DNA from: Rhodosorus marinus
Lineage: Eukaryota; Rhodophyta; Stylonematophyceae; Stylonematales; Stylonemataceae
Assembly (NCBI GenBank): GCA_029953675.1
Contig: JAMWBK010000008.1
Span: 2,053,291-2,117,290 of the forward strand
Direction: 5' to 3'
DNA: 64,000 nucleotides
The stretch's first letter is position 1; each line of letters begins with the position of its first letter. The notes beneath the pieces were generated by a model. The model searched no databases. It was not told the origin of the DNA and saw nothing but the letters and a program-made list of their open reading frames with translations. Below are positions 52,815 through 63,556 of this stretch, piece after piece. A program made the translations under genes and the position numbers.

Positions 52815-53760
52815 GCAATTGAAATGGATGGACTTACTGGTGTTCGTTTTACTGGTTTTTATTGGTTTTTATTGGTCTTTATTGGTTTTATTGGTCTTGG
52901 TCTTTATTGGTCTTTATTGGCTGAGGCGCTACGCAAGGCGTGAAAGGGAACTAGGAACTAGGTACGGAAGCGTGCAAACCCAGGTGCCGATGGCGCGCCT
53001 CGGCAAGCATGCTGCTCGAATATCGCCACAGAGCATAGCCTGAAGCAACTACGCAAGGCGTGAAAGGGAATTAAGAACTAGGTAGGGAAGCGTGCAAACC
53101 CAGGCGCCGATGTCGCGCCTCGGCAAGCATGCTGCTCGAATATCGCCACATAGAGGCGCTTAAACGCCGCAAAATTTCCAAGTATTCAACAGGATGATCA
53201 GTAAAGCATTTTTTCAGCAACCACTCCAAACCCGACTTCTCCACGTGACCAAAGCTTTCCACAATGAAAGGCTGGAACCGGTGGGAGCGACCCTCAGCGC
53301 GAGGCAGACTGGCCATACTCTCAGCATACCATTGATCTTTATTAGCATAGTCTGAAGCGCTGCGCACGGCGTGAAAGGGAGCTAAAAACTAGGTAGGGAA
53401 GCGTGCAAACCCAGGCGCCGATGTCGCGCCTCGGCAAGCATGCTGCTCGAATATCGCCACAGACCGATACTTAAACCTCGCAAAAGTTCCAAGTATTCAA
53501 CAGGATGCTCAGTAAAGCATGTCCGGGTTTTTATTAGAATAGCTTAAAAGGGCTAGTGGTTTTACTAACATAGCCTGATGCGCTACGCAACAGGTGAAGG
53601 AAACTGTGGACTGGGGGGAAGAGCATGTAAACCCTGGCGGCGGTGGCGCACCTCGGCGAGCATTTTGCTAGAATACCGCCAGAGAGCGACACTTCAACAC
53701 CGGAGAAGCACAAGATGCTCTTCAGGATGTTCTAGCTTTGGGGGAGTCCATCTTTGGGGG
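52815..53760 (-). pseudogene. Cluster of B-type LINE 3' ends
   Basis: At least four truncated copies in the same orientation, starting near 52921, 53033, 53331 and 53565, each with the hairpin and the ORF2 end. A long TTTTATTGGTCTTTATTGG tail precedes the first (52845-52920). Each copy's tail meets the truncated 5' end of its neighbour. Confidence 0.8.
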
Positions 53761-54042
53761 AAGACAACCATGCGGAAAGGTGTGCCGATCTGGCCACAAC
53801 ACAGAACTGGAACTGGACGAGATATTGGTTGGGCGGGGAAAAAGGTCTGGCTCCCTGGACAGGGGGTTCGGGTATGTTTAGAGTGCCCTGGGTAGCTGCA
53901 GAATAAAGGCTACGGAGGTAAGAGATGTGTACTAAATGTCATAGTACCTAATAAAGCCCAGAAAAGCAAGATAGGCTAGGCTAAGGAGATCCCCGAGCGG
54001 GGTAGTGAGCACTTTGCGAACTCCAATCTGAGAACCGATCTC

Positions 54043-54291
54043 ATGGCCATCCACCCTAGAGCTAGACACCTTCCCAATAGCAATGACAACAACGGCCATG
54101 CAACGAATCACGCCTGGCGCTGGAAACTTGCCTACTACAAGGAGGCCCCGGCGACAGGAGATCCAGACGACAAACTCATTCCGATGGCCATCGAATCCTT
54201 CGGAATTCGATGGGTCACCCCGGATTTTCTGCGACAAGGCTTTGGTCACATTCTAACCAATCCGGACGAGGTGAACAACGTGAGATCTTAA
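54043..54291 (+). pseudogene. Possible RLE LINE C-terminal remnant
   Basis: DDKLIPMAIESFGIRWVTPDFLRQ fits the pattern of RLVPLIIECFG...WLREL in C and FQPFIVESFG...WLRK in A. It may be the otherwise unseen C-terminus of T. Weak. Confidence 0.35.
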
Positions 54292-54446
54292 AATCAACGG
54301 AGTACTTTGGGCCGGGAACGTAGAGCTTGCGCGGTCTGCGTGTAGGTCAGTCGGATGAGCCACTGATTTCTTATTTTTTTTTTATCGTAGCTGAAGACCC
54401 TGGGGTGGAGGGTCAATCCCAATCATTTTGCCTTGCTAGTGATAGA

Positions 54447-55816
54447 CGCTCTTGGATGAGCCCCTCGATCTTGAAGCTGCTCCCGACAGGGACTTTATTC
54501 GTGCACAGATCGCTCTACCGTTGCGATTAGGGGGATTCGGCGTCGCAGACCGTGGGCTGGTATGCTCGCCAGCGGCGGTTGCCTCCTGGGCTACCGCGCT
54601 GCGAACGTTGGTGACCTTCCGGATGCGAAGTGCCTGCCTCTTGGCTCGAGCTTTGACCAACGAGGATCCAGTGACCCTGCCGCCCCCGCTTTTGACAATT
54701 TATGATGGTCTTCAACACGCGTTCAGGAGGTGCAACGCCGTGCCGGACGCAAATCGGTCCCGCTTTCGTTCCTGGAGGGAGCTGTTATGGGGACGAGCTG
54801 AAGCGATTGAGGATTGTCCCCTCGACCGAGTTCTTGCCGATGACGGAGAGGCTAGCCCCGGGTCCCCTGTTGCAGACTACCCGGGTTTGAGCCGATTGTG
54901 GAGCTCCCGCACTGATGTGATTCAACATAGCCTCACCTGGGGCCAACACAGTGCCGCTCACACAGTCATGCTCAATTCTCCTCTCACGCCGCCTACCACT
55001 GCCGCTCGTCTCCGCGGCATGGGAGGCAACCTCTCGCACTTGTGGTTAACCACTCTACCGTCGTCATTGAGTCATCGTCTCGATGCTTTCCAGTTCCGTT
55101 CTGCCGCACGGATCTATCTCGGTTTGCCACAGGCTCCGTGGCACTCTAATCGGCCGTCTTTCTGTCAGGGATGTGAGAGCCGGATTGACGCTTGTGGCTA
55201 CCACTTCCTGGGTTCCTGCGGACTGTTGCGAGGTCTCCGTACGAGGCGTCACACTCGCCTCAAGTACATCCTCAGCGAATCTTTGACTCGGATAGGGCAT
55301 ACGGTTGAGGTTGAGTCGGAACTGCCCAGATCCATCTCGGACTCTGCACCGCCCCGTTGTATAGCCGATCTCCTCGTCTCTGACGCTGCTGCCAGACGCT
55401 CAACATATGTGGACCTTGCGATTACCTGCCCCGTGGCCAGCGCCCACCTCACCGCAGCCGCCCGCCGCCGGGGGGCCGCGGCTTCAGCCCTTCGAAGAGT
55501 TAAGGAACGACGGTATGCTGAGAGCATGGCCAGTCTGCCTTGCGCTGAGGGTCGCTCTCACCGGTTCCAGCCATTCATTGTGGAAAGCTTTGGTCACGTG
55601 GATAAGTCGGGTTTAGAGTGGTTGCGGAAATGTTTTGCTGAGCATCCTACTGAATATTTGGCGCTCTTGAGGCGTTTAAGTGTCTCCCTTTGGCGATATT
55701 CCAGCGACATGCTTTCCGAGGCGCGCCATCGGCGCCTGGGGTTGCATGCTTCCCTCCCTAGTTATTAGTTCATCTTCACGCCTTGCGTAGCGCTTCAGGC
55801 TATGCTAGTAAAGTCC
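54447..55816 (+). mobile_element. 5'-truncated LINE A4
   Basis: An open frame of 438 codons (54452-55768) covers ORF2 from EPLDLEAAPDRD to the stop with intact zinc finger and RLE site. It lacks the reverse transcriptase. Target duplication AGTGATAGA at 54438-54446 and 55817-55825. Confidence 0.9.
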
Positions 55817-55827
55817 AGTGATAGAGA

Positions 55828-56681
55828 CAGTCATGCTCAATTCTCCTCTCACGCCGCCTACCACTGCCGCTCGTCTCCGCGGCATGGGAGGCCACCTCTC
55901 GCACTTGTGGTTAACCACTCTACCGTCGTCATTGAGTCATCGTCTCGATGCTTTCCAGTTCCGTTCTGCCGCACGGATCTATCTCGGTTTGCCACAGGCT
56001 CCGTGGCACTCTAATCGGCCGTCTTTCTGTCAGGGATGTGAGAGCCGGATTGACGCTTGTGGCTACCACTTCCTGGGTTCCTGCGGACTGTTGCGAGGTC
56101 TCCGTACGAGGCGTCACACTCGCCTCAAGTACATCCTCAGCGAATCTTTGACTCGGATAGGGCATACGGTTGAGGTTGAGTCGGAACTGCCCAGATCCAT
56201 CTCGGACTCTGCACCGCCCCGTTGTATAGCCGATCTCCTCGTCTCTGACGCTGCTGCCAGACGCTCAACATATGTGGACCTTGCGATTACCTGCCCCGTG
56301 GCCAGCGCCCACCTCACCGCAGCCGCCCGCCGCCGGGGGGCCGCGGCTTCAGCCCTTCGAAGAGTTAAGGAACGACGGTATGCTGAGAGCATGGCCAGTC
56401 TGCCTTGCGCTGAGGGTCGCTCTCACAGGTTCCAGCCATTCATTGTGGAAAGCTTTGGTCACGTGGATAAGTCGGGTTTAGAGTGGTTGCGGAAATGTTT
56501 TGCTGAGCATCCTACTGAATATTTGGCGCTCTTGAGGCGTTTAAGTGTCTCCCTTTGGCGATATTCCAGCGACATGCTTTCCGAGGCGCGCCATCGGCGC
56601 CTGGGGTTGCATACTTCCCCCCCTAGTTATTAATTCATCTTCACGCCTTGCGTAGCGCTTCAGGCTATGCTAGTAAAGTCC
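55828..56681 (+). mobile_element. 5'-truncated LINE A5
   Basis: Open frame from about 55827 to 56633; nearly identical to A4. AGTGATAGAGA flanks it at 55817-55827 and 56682-56692, so A5 entered the same target site as A4. Confidence 0.9.
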
Positions 56682-56694
56682 AGTGATAGAGATA

Positions 56695-56718
56695 ATCTGG
56701 GGTTACGTAACCCCAGAT
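56695..56718. repeat. 24-bp perfect palindrome of telomere-like half units
   Basis: ATCTGGGGTTAC followed by its exact reverse complement. The arm equals TCTGGGGTTAC of the right-end repeat. Confidence 0.75.
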
Positions 56719-56748
56719 ACAAATAGACAGCTGCCAAGCAAAGTACAG

Positions 56749-56943
56749 TTATATATTCTTCTCATGCACAAGCACGATCCTTGTATTGAAAGTCTTGTTT
56801 TCCATCGCAGGAAATCTTACTGGGTGAGCAAAGCTGAGGAGCTCCTCGGTGACGACGATAATGGTGATGGGGACGGGCACGTAGGTCTGCAGTACCATCA
56901 CTACGAAATCGACCCAACTTATCAGGACGGTATCCCCATGAAG
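56749..56943 (+). CDS. Possible exon of an unknown protein
   Basis: An open frame reads KSYWVSKAEELLGDDD, then an acidic Asp/Gly run and YHHYEIDPTYQDGIPMK, ending at a good donor (AAG|GTGAGT). No ATG with support and no partner exon found. 57060-57560 also holds unassigned open frames. Confidence 0.25.
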
Positions 56944-57559
56944 GTGAGTTTCACAGCAGAATTCCTGCATACTAATTCGCAACCGCAAATCATCTTGACG
57001 TATGTGTGTGTAGTTTATACGCATTGACGAAAATCTTCACGATTTGCAAGTACGTATGATACATGACCTTAGACTCCAAACAAATAATTACAACGAGATG
57101 GATAAGTATAATGAATGTACGCAATACGCTTATTGAGTGTATATATACAGAATCAACGAGTAATCGCAGTCCTTACACCCTTCGTTCCTCCGCCGCATGG
57201 AAGGAATTCGCAACGGTCCTCGCAGGCATCGATCAGGTCGTAGAATTCGTGATCAGAGTCCGGATCCTATTTCCTCCTCGGAATGCTCGTGAAGTCGCGA
57301 AGTGCGTTTCCTCTCGAGGATTGAGGTGGGTCTTCCCCTTGACTTCACGGGGCTCAGTCGTGTCCATGTCCAGTATCGTTTCCAGCGCGTTTTTGACGCG
57401 CCCGTGTTCGTGGATCTACCCTCCATAACGGAGGTGGTGTCCAGTATCCCTACAAAGCTCTCGCAGAGGTGCTTCCGGACTTCCGGCACTATGTATCAAC
57501 TACTTAAGCGCTGCGCTATCTGGAGACCTCTGGCCGTTGGAATGTAGGTTCCTCAACAC

Positions 57560-57800
57560 CTGAGCTCCTGTTTACGGATTCCGTTGGTTCTCATTGGCTT
57601 CGCCCGAAGCCAACGAGAACCAATCGTTCCGTGAACGCCCTGACCTTCTGTCCTCGTTGTTTACCCGTTTAAGTTTCTTGCTGTGACGTATGAACGCTGC
57701 TTTGATTTTGGAGGCGCGCGATTGTCGCCGAGCTTAGTCATTTTTTCCCCTCGGGGTTTTTTTCTTTTCGGCCTCCGATTTAAAAGATTCATTCAACAAT
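57560..57800 (+). pseudogene. C-type LINE 3' end with foldback
   Basis: The segment for VGSRWLR is followed by its own inverted copy (57584-57602 and 57605-57623, 18 of 19 pairs), then ORF2 resumes to its end, stem and tail. Confidence 0.75.
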
Positions 57801-57864
57801 AAATAATGCGCTCAGCCTTTCTTGGATTAAACCAATTCATTGTCCGATTAAACCAATTCATTCA

Positions 57865-58160
57865 ACTAAAATGTGCGGAGGCCTTGTCTTCCCCAGGCAT
57901 TCGTGCTTCGGCTCTAGCTCATCGCCTGGTCCCTCTGGTCATTGAGTCCTTCGGGTTTATGGATTTCGTTGATTCTCGTTGGCTTCGGGAATTGTTCAAC
58001 GAACGCCCTAACCGTCTATCCTCGTTGTTTACCTGTTTAAGTTTCTTGCTGTGGCGCATGAACGCTGCTTTGATGTTCGAGGCGCGCGATCTTCGCCGCG
58101 CCTAGTATTTTTTTTCCCCTCGGGTTTTTTTTCTTTCGGCCTCCGATTAAACCAATTCAT
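57865..58160 (+). pseudogene. C-type LINE 3' end
   Basis: Reads AEALSSPGIRASALAHRLVPLVIESFG to the stop at 58105, then stem and CCGATTAAACCAATTCATT. Confidence 0.8.
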
Positions 58161-58199
58161 TTCAACTAAAAACGTTTAAACAAATTCATTTAACTAAAA

Positions 58200-58550
58200 A
58201 GCGGCTGCCAATATGAGACGTCGCAAAGGGTTGAAGTAGGCGAGGGCCTTGTCTTCCCCAGGCATTCTTGCTTCGGCTCTAACTCATCGCCTCGTACCTC
58301 TGGTCACTGAGTGCTTTGGGTTTATGGATTCCGTTGGTTCTCGTTCGCTTCGGGAATTGTTCCGCGAACGCCCTGACTGTCTGTCCTCGTGTGTAAACAG
58401 CAAGAAACTTAAATGGGTAACCATTTAAGTTTCTTGCTGTGGCGTATGAACGCTGCTCTTATGTTTGAGGCGAGCGATCTTCGCCGCGCTTAGTCTTTTT
58501 TTCCCCTTCGGTTTTTTTTTTCTTTCAGCCTCCGGTTAAACAAATTCATT
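58200..58550 (+). pseudogene. C-type LINE 3' end with foldback
   Basis: Same region again; a perfect 19-bp inverted repeat with a GTAA loop at 58398-58439 interrupts it. 58551-59090 holds no recognisable gene. Confidence 0.75.
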
Positions 58551-59098
58551 CATCTGGAAAGGAGGAGTCAGTCCACGAGTTGAAATGATTGAAAATTGTA
58601 TCAATTAGACACTGTTTTTCCAAATTTAATGGGGATTCGCTCTCAAAGTTAACTGCCGCACTTTGTCCCAGCTCTTTTCTTTTTTAGTTCACACGCGGGT
58701 CTACCATTCCCCCCCCCCTTCCGCCTGTCAAAAGAATGCTAACCCCCACGAGACTTCGTCACCTACCCCCTTAAGAGATAAAAATTTCGTTCTCAAAAAA
58801 TTAGTATATTACAATTTATGTACCTGTGAACTGACCCAACGTGAATGAATTGGGTTTAAAGTAATATTTGGACTATATATCTTTTTTTATTTTAGTAATT
58901 AATATACGAATCTATTGATTGGTATATTAAATAATATACTATTGAATGAATGAATTTGTTTAATGATATATTTAGGTGCTCGTTGTTTTTTCTCAATTCC
59001 CTGAAATAGCTTTCCGAAGTTTTCCGATCTACATAGTCCTGGGCTTGGTTGGCTTGAGGGGTTTGGGAAGAGCCGCACTTCGATAAGAGCACCTCGGC

Positions 59099-59105
59099 TA
59101 TAAGA
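59099..59105 (+). promoter_or_regulatory. TATA box of gene 5
   Basis: GCTATAAGAAG, 98-104 nt before ATG 59203. Confidence 0.45.
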
Positions 59106-59202
59106 AGCTTTGGGCTGGTGGGGTCTGAGCTGAGCTGGGGTGGTAGAAGTTCAAAGCCTGTTAAGTAGAGGATAAATAAGAACAAAGAAAAAGAAACCGA
59201 GA

Positions 59203-60297
59203 ATGGAGAAAACAATACTGTTTGGATGCGTTTTGATGGTGGCACTGCACGTGAGCGTCGCTGTGAATCCGAATGTGGTGGCCATCACTGGAAAGCGTCA
59301 GGACGTAATCCAGCTCAATGATGCGGAGACGTTGGAGACGGTCCAGGTTATTGAAGACAAGAGTGGAAATAAGCTATTTCAGCTCATTTCGCTGGGGAGA
59401 AATATCTACGTGACGACTGTGAATAACGACGAAGAGTTACATGCCGAGCTTCGGATGTATGAAATTCAGTCTAGAACGAACAAGCTTGAGTTTGTGCAAT
59501 CGAAATCGTACGGAATTCAGTGCATCCAGCCGATCGCATTGACAGCAAGCTACGATTACAGCGACCAGACGGTGCTGGCTATGACGTGCCTGGAGACAGA
59601 CACGGTCATGGTGGTGAATCCTGCGACGCTGAAACTGATCAAGGTAATTCCGAAACCCGTTATCAAGGACATCCTCATCAAGGATATCGCGGAGTCTGCG
59701 ATGACCGCCAGGTACCTCTACGTCGCCTACGTCATCGGCCCGCAGTTTGATGACGACTTCAGCCAGGGGTTGCTGGTACAGTACAGCCGGAACACGTGGG
59801 AGGTCGTCAACTTCTCCATAGTTCGTGGACAATACTTTCACCTCCTGATAGCCGGAAGCAGTGATCTCTTCCTGACGGCGACAGGCAACGGTGAATCCTA
59901 CCTCCTCCAGTTGAACCCAAACACCCTAGAGGAAGTTAATCGGAAAACCCCCAAGGGCTTCGATTTTCTCCGGATGACGATGACTCCTGACCAGAGGAGT
60001 TTCTACATGTACATCCACGGCTCAGCGAAGAAAGCGGGAAGAATGCGTAGCTTCGACCAGACCATTTACCCGGCCAATAAGTTCTGCAGCGATGTCCGAA
60101 TCGAGATGTCCCCAGGCACCCAACCCATCGTCATCAACGGCTACCTGTTTATCAGGTCCAACAAGTCGATGACAAGGTTCACCCTCAAGAGTGAATCCGG
60201 ATGTCCCCGTCAGAAGTCTCAGGCCGCGTATACCCTAGACTCAGTCCAAGATTCTGGCGTCGCCATGGCCTGCCTGAACTGCCTCTCGATCTCTTAG
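59203..60297 (+). CDS. Secreted protein, possible beta-propeller (gene 5)
   Basis: 364 residues plus stop, one exon. ATG 59203 opens a signal peptide (MEKTILFGCVLMVALHVSVA). The rest alternates hydrophobic strands and polar turns with repeated phrases such as LGRNIYVTTVN, TVLAMTCLETDTVMVVNP, ARYLYVAYVIG and SDLFLTATGNGESYLLQLNP, which resemble blades of a YVTN/NHL-like propeller; this is by eye only. Cys residues are few and mostly near the C-terminus (CPRQKS, CLNCLSIS). No membrane anchor. It is the last gene before the repeat-rich right end. Function unknown. Confidence 0.75.
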   Translation: MEKTILFGCVLMVALHVSVAVNPNVVAITGKRQDVIQLNDAETLETVQVIEDKSGNKLFQLISLGRNIYVTTVNNDEELHAELRMYEIQSRTNKLEFVQSKSYGIQCIQPIALTASYDYSDQTVLAMTCLETDTVMVVNPATLKLIKVIPKPVIKDILIKDIAESAMTARYLYVAYVIGPQFDDDFSQGLLVQYSRNTWEVVNFSIVRGQYFHLLIAGSSDLFLTATGNGESYLLQLNPNTLEEVNRKTPKGFDFLRMTMTPDQRSFYMYIHGSAKKAGRMRSFDQTIYPANKFCSDVRIEMSPGTQPIVINGYLFIRSNKSMTRFTLKSESGCPRQKSQAAYTLDSVQDSGVAMACLNCLSIS

Positions 60298-60459
60298 GGC
60301 AGAATTGAACCCGCGAGGCGGAAACTGCTCAACGGAAAGCTCCACAGCGCAGCAGAACTTTCAGCTAAGAACGGAGCTATCTGTGGTTGCTGTTCTGGGG
60401 AGCCAGGTTGTTGTTTCTTTTGAGAGTGGCGTAAATTTTCGGTGAAGAGCTGTTTGCTT

Positions 60460-60479
60460 CTCTCTCTCTCTCTCTCTGT
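60460..60479 (+). repeat. (TC)n microsatellite
   Basis: About nine TC units in the 3' flank of gene 5. Confidence 0.8.
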
Positions 60480-60584
60480 ATCTGTCTCCAACTCCTGACC
60501 GTCTGTCGCTTCGCTCTTATGTTGAGATGTGATTTAGTAAAAAAATACTTTGAAATCGATCACCTGAATCGAACGCCGGCTTTA

Positions 60585-60604
60585 GGGGTTACGTTAGTCT
60601 GGGG
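60585..60604 (+). repeat. Single telomere-like unit between gene 5 flank and T2
   Basis: GGGGTTACGTTAGTCTGGGG, one unit plus overlap of the right-end repeat. Confidence 0.85.
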
Positions 60605-61754
60605 ACCCTGAAGCATGGCAGGCAAAACTCCACACGTTCCTGGACACCGCAACAGACTCCGGACGCCACTGGTGGATGGTCACCAACAGCCCAGTACGCA
60701 CCTGAGAGCATGTCCCTAATGCGCAAGTCAAGCATTGGAACCTACTACTCCAGCGTGCTCTGGGGTGAAAGATGCCCTACTGTGGAGTCAAAATGTCCTC
60801 CCTACCATTGGGGCGGAACTACAGCCTCAAAAGTACACCCTATTCGGCTACCACATAGCATCCCCTCGACTGGTTACCAGATACATGCCGGACCTCAATG
60901 TTTCTCGCGAAGGAGTAACCATACACTCCATTCCCATTGGGACGAGAAAATATGTGGAAGAAGCTTTGAGAACACTACAAAACAAGCATGAAACACTGGG
61001 CAAAGAGATAGCCCATCTGCCTCCTGAAGAGCTCAACACACAACTGGCGCTGTTCCGATACTGCTCGGAAACGAGACTTGACTACACCCTAAGGACAGTG
61101 GCTTACCACTACGGCAGAAGTTTAGCACGAGAAGCGGACTACAACACACGACTACAGTTGGAAAGGCTACTAGGCAGTCTACAAACAGCCCAACGGACGA
61201 CCCTGACGGAACGCACCCGGCTTGGAAGCAGGTAGCACTCCCCTGCCGATGGGGGGGACTGGGATTCTGCACTAGAAGGCGCATCCAACCTATTTCTTTC
61301 TACACAGGTTGGATGCAAACCTTTGCAGCTAACAAGGGCTATTGGCCCCACCTACAAAAATTGTTAGAACGCACCCAGGAAGCTACACCACAGCTGCTCA
61401 ACCCCCCGAGGACACTACACCGCTCTACTGACGACCTCCCCTCCCAAATCCTAGTGGCAACTACAGCCATTAGGGGGAGACTGAGACCGGAAACCAGCCC
61501 CCGAATAAGGCAGCTCCTCAACCCCACGTACCTGACTGCTGCCCCTGCAGCAAATTCCCCCCCTGACCAGTCTGCGGTGAAGCAAGGTTCCTTACAACAG
61601 ACCCTCTCAAGAGAGGCACACCTTACTGCTTTCACCCGACTGGTCACGGATCCCTTACTCGACCCGGAACATCGTGCCCGAATCCGTTCCGCTGCAGGAG
61701 CAGGTTCAGGCGTCTGGCTAAGAGATTTGCCACAATTCGGACCCCGAAAATTGA
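60605..61754 (+). pseudogene. T-type LINE T2, truncated at both ends
   Basis: Internal ORF2 segment from just after the catalytic loop (LLWSQNVLPTIGAELQ) through DLNVSREGVTIHSIPIGTRK, LALFRYCSETRLDYTLR, LPCRWGGLGF and AGSGVWLRDLPQFGPRKLS. Frame change near 61215. It stops where the 16-bp repeat begins; the zinc finger and RLE are missing. Confidence 0.8.
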
Positions 61755-61793
61755 GTTAGTCTGGGGTGACGTTAGTCTGGGGTTTCTGGGGTT
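61755..61793 (+). repeat. Two telomere-like units between T2 and T3
   Basis: GTTAGTCTGGGGTGACG, GTTAGTCTGGGG and a degenerate TTTCTGGGGTT. Slightly more diverged than the terminal array. Confidence 0.85.
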
Positions 61794-61846
61794 ATTGGAT
61801 AAGGTTCGAAATTAAGTTTGTAGGTTTGGTTCGCCTGGGGTAAAAT

Positions 61847-63430
61847 ATGCCAAACACTGGCACTTCCCCTTCGTTTGGGGAGGGGAATTCGAAGAATACC
61901 GGTGCAATGAGCGGAATGCTGCCTGCCTCTCCAATTGCTGAACGAGAGGACGGGCATGGGTCACATGATGGACTACAAGCGACTACTTTACGCCCAGAAG
62001 AACCGTGCCAGGAGGGGAGTCGGACAGAGCCTTCTACGTCATCCTCTCCCGCTAACACGTTCCTCCACCAACTTCGAAGCTACGATCAGTGCTATCACGC
62101 CCTCGGAATTGGGGAGCAGGACATCGCGAACTTCTACAAAGCAGTCTTCAATCTCTACTCGCGAATTAACAGTACCACAGAGATACATAATGTCACCAGC
62201 CGCCTCACGGAACTTGCACAGAAGCCCCACATGTGGCAAGCTTCTGCACAGACTTCGAATCCCTCGGGAGCTTCGGCGCATCACCGGCCGACGGCGGTGG
62301 TCAATCAACTTGCGGCCGGAACGGGCTTCAATCAAGTTCCGGTCGGGACAGGTGTCCCTGCGGGTGTCCGGTTTGAGACGGCTTTCCCGGCCCTTGGGAA
62401 TGACACCCCCAGACCCACCTACGCGGCGGTTTCGGCGGTAGAAGTACCAGAGAACGGTGTAGAGACACCCATCCGCACCATGCGAAGGCCTGGGCCGCAG
62501 ACGCAACATGCCGCCCTGAAGCAGTTACACGCCACAGTGGGAGGGGCCAGCTGGGGCCCTGAGACCACGCCAGTGCTTGTTACCCTCCGAAATATCCGTC
62601 CCCCACGACAGGATGAGGTGGCTGCTTCTGACTTCACTACGGTCCTCTGCCGGGCGTTGGGCATTCCCGGCTCGTATGTGGCGCATTTGGACTTTATCTC
62701 TTCACACGTGAGCCTCGTGTGCCACCCTGATGCAATTCCTCTTCTCCAAAGCGCAATCAGCCGGGGTGTGTTCCGGACTGGGATTTTCGGATCCTTTACC
62801 ATGCGACACCCCGATCGACAGGTGAGCCTGTACACCGGGCACGGTTTAGAGGCGGATAACCTGCTGGGGTTCAACGAGCGGCAACGACTCGCCGGCGGAG
62901 ATGTCAGGGCTCAAACGCAGAGACGAGCGATCGAGCAGATCATACGCATCCGCGCGCGGCTGAGCCGTCGACATCTCTCGTTTACAACTCTCGCCCGAGT
63001 GCACGAGATGCTGGACCAACGGCTTGAAAAGTTACAAGCCCTTCAACAGCAACCTGCGGTATCCAGGGAGAGCGCGGAACCCCTAACGACTGCAGCCGCA
63101 CCAAACGCAGCCGCTGAAGCCTCGTCGTCTCCGGACGATGCACAGGCAGCCTGTGGGACTGTTGCCACTCAGGGTGACTCCGGTGGAACATCCCAAGTAC
63201 CGCAGGATGTGGAAGAAGAGGACAATCCCCATGCGGAACTCTCGTGCAACTTGCCGGAACCTCCTCAACTTAAGCGCTCGCGCCGGTCTGCCAACGGATC
63301 TAGCACGGATGCAGAAATGACACCAGCTCCCCTCGACCCCACACCGAGCGAGAATGGACTACAACCTGAAACTGCAGCCAATACAAACCCGTCGGTTCAG
63401 CAGGAAGCGCAGGACAACGAGCAATCATAA
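61847..63430 (+). CDS. T3 ORF1 protein
   Basis: 527 codons from ATG 61847. Layout as in A-type ORF1: a low-complexity N-terminus with a helical stretch (LHQLRSYDQCYHALGIGEQD), a central domain at about 245-400 starting LVTLRNIRPP (compare LWVRNVRP in A), a basic helical part (RRAIEQIIRIRARLSRRH), then a Ser/Glu/Pro-rich tail with a basic patch. There is no zinc knuckle. Homology to the A ORF1 is by pattern. The stop overlaps the ORF2 start (TAATG). Probably RNA-binding. Confidence 0.75.
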   Translation: MPNTGTSPSFGEGNSKNTGAMSGMLPASPIAEREDGHGSHDGLQATTLRPEEPCQEGSRTEPSTSSSPANTFLHQLRSYDQCYHALGIGEQDIANFYKAVFNLYSRINSTTEIHNVTSRLTELAQKPHMWQASAQTSNPSGASAHHRPTAVVNQLAAGTGFNQVPVGTGVPAGVRFETAFPALGNDTPRPTYAAVSAVEVPENGVETPIRTMRRPGPQTQHAALKQLHATVGGASWGPETTPVLVTLRNIRPPRQDEVAASDFTTVLCRALGIPGSYVAHLDFISSHVSLVCHPDAIPLLQSAISRGVFRTGIFGSFTMRHPDRQVSLYTGHGLEADNLLGFNERQRLAGGDVRAQTQRRAIEQIIRIRARLSRRHLSFTTLARVHEMLDQRLEKLQALQQQPAVSRESAEPLTTAAAPNAAAEASSSPDDAQAACGTVATQGDSGGTSQVPQDVEEEDNPHAELSCNLPEPPQLKRSRRSANGSSTDAEMTPAPLDPTPSENGLQPETAANTNPSVQQEAQDNEQS

Positions 63431-63556
63431 TGCCGTCCAGACGCAGGGGACGTAAACGCCCACGAGAAGAGCCTCTGTTCTTCTCTGACCGGGAGGCCTG
63501 GATTTGCCGCTGGAACGCTTTCGTAGCTGAGATCACGGAGGAGGGGAGGCATTGGA
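63430..63556 (+). pseudogene. T3 ORF2, truncated after about 42 codons
   Basis: Reads MPSRRRGRKRPREEPLFF, then DREAWICRWNAFVAEI, a counterpart of GGDWGIWRTRFRSWL at the start of A ORF2. The frame then enters the repeat array and stops within it. Confidence 0.7.

Larger units (their letters stand above)
61794..63556 (+). mobile_element. T-type LINE T3, 5' part only
   Basis: Short 5' leader, complete ORF1, and the first 42 codons of ORF2 before the tandem array starts. The leader begins directly after repeat units. Confidence 0.8.

Noticed and set aside
53578-53895. 105-residue plus-strand protein
   Set aside because: It lies on the antisense strand of truncated B-type LINE ends.
57063-57547. 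Overlapping open frames of 78-121 residues
   Set aside because: Frames on both strands are open at once with no recognisable motif, so none can be chosen.
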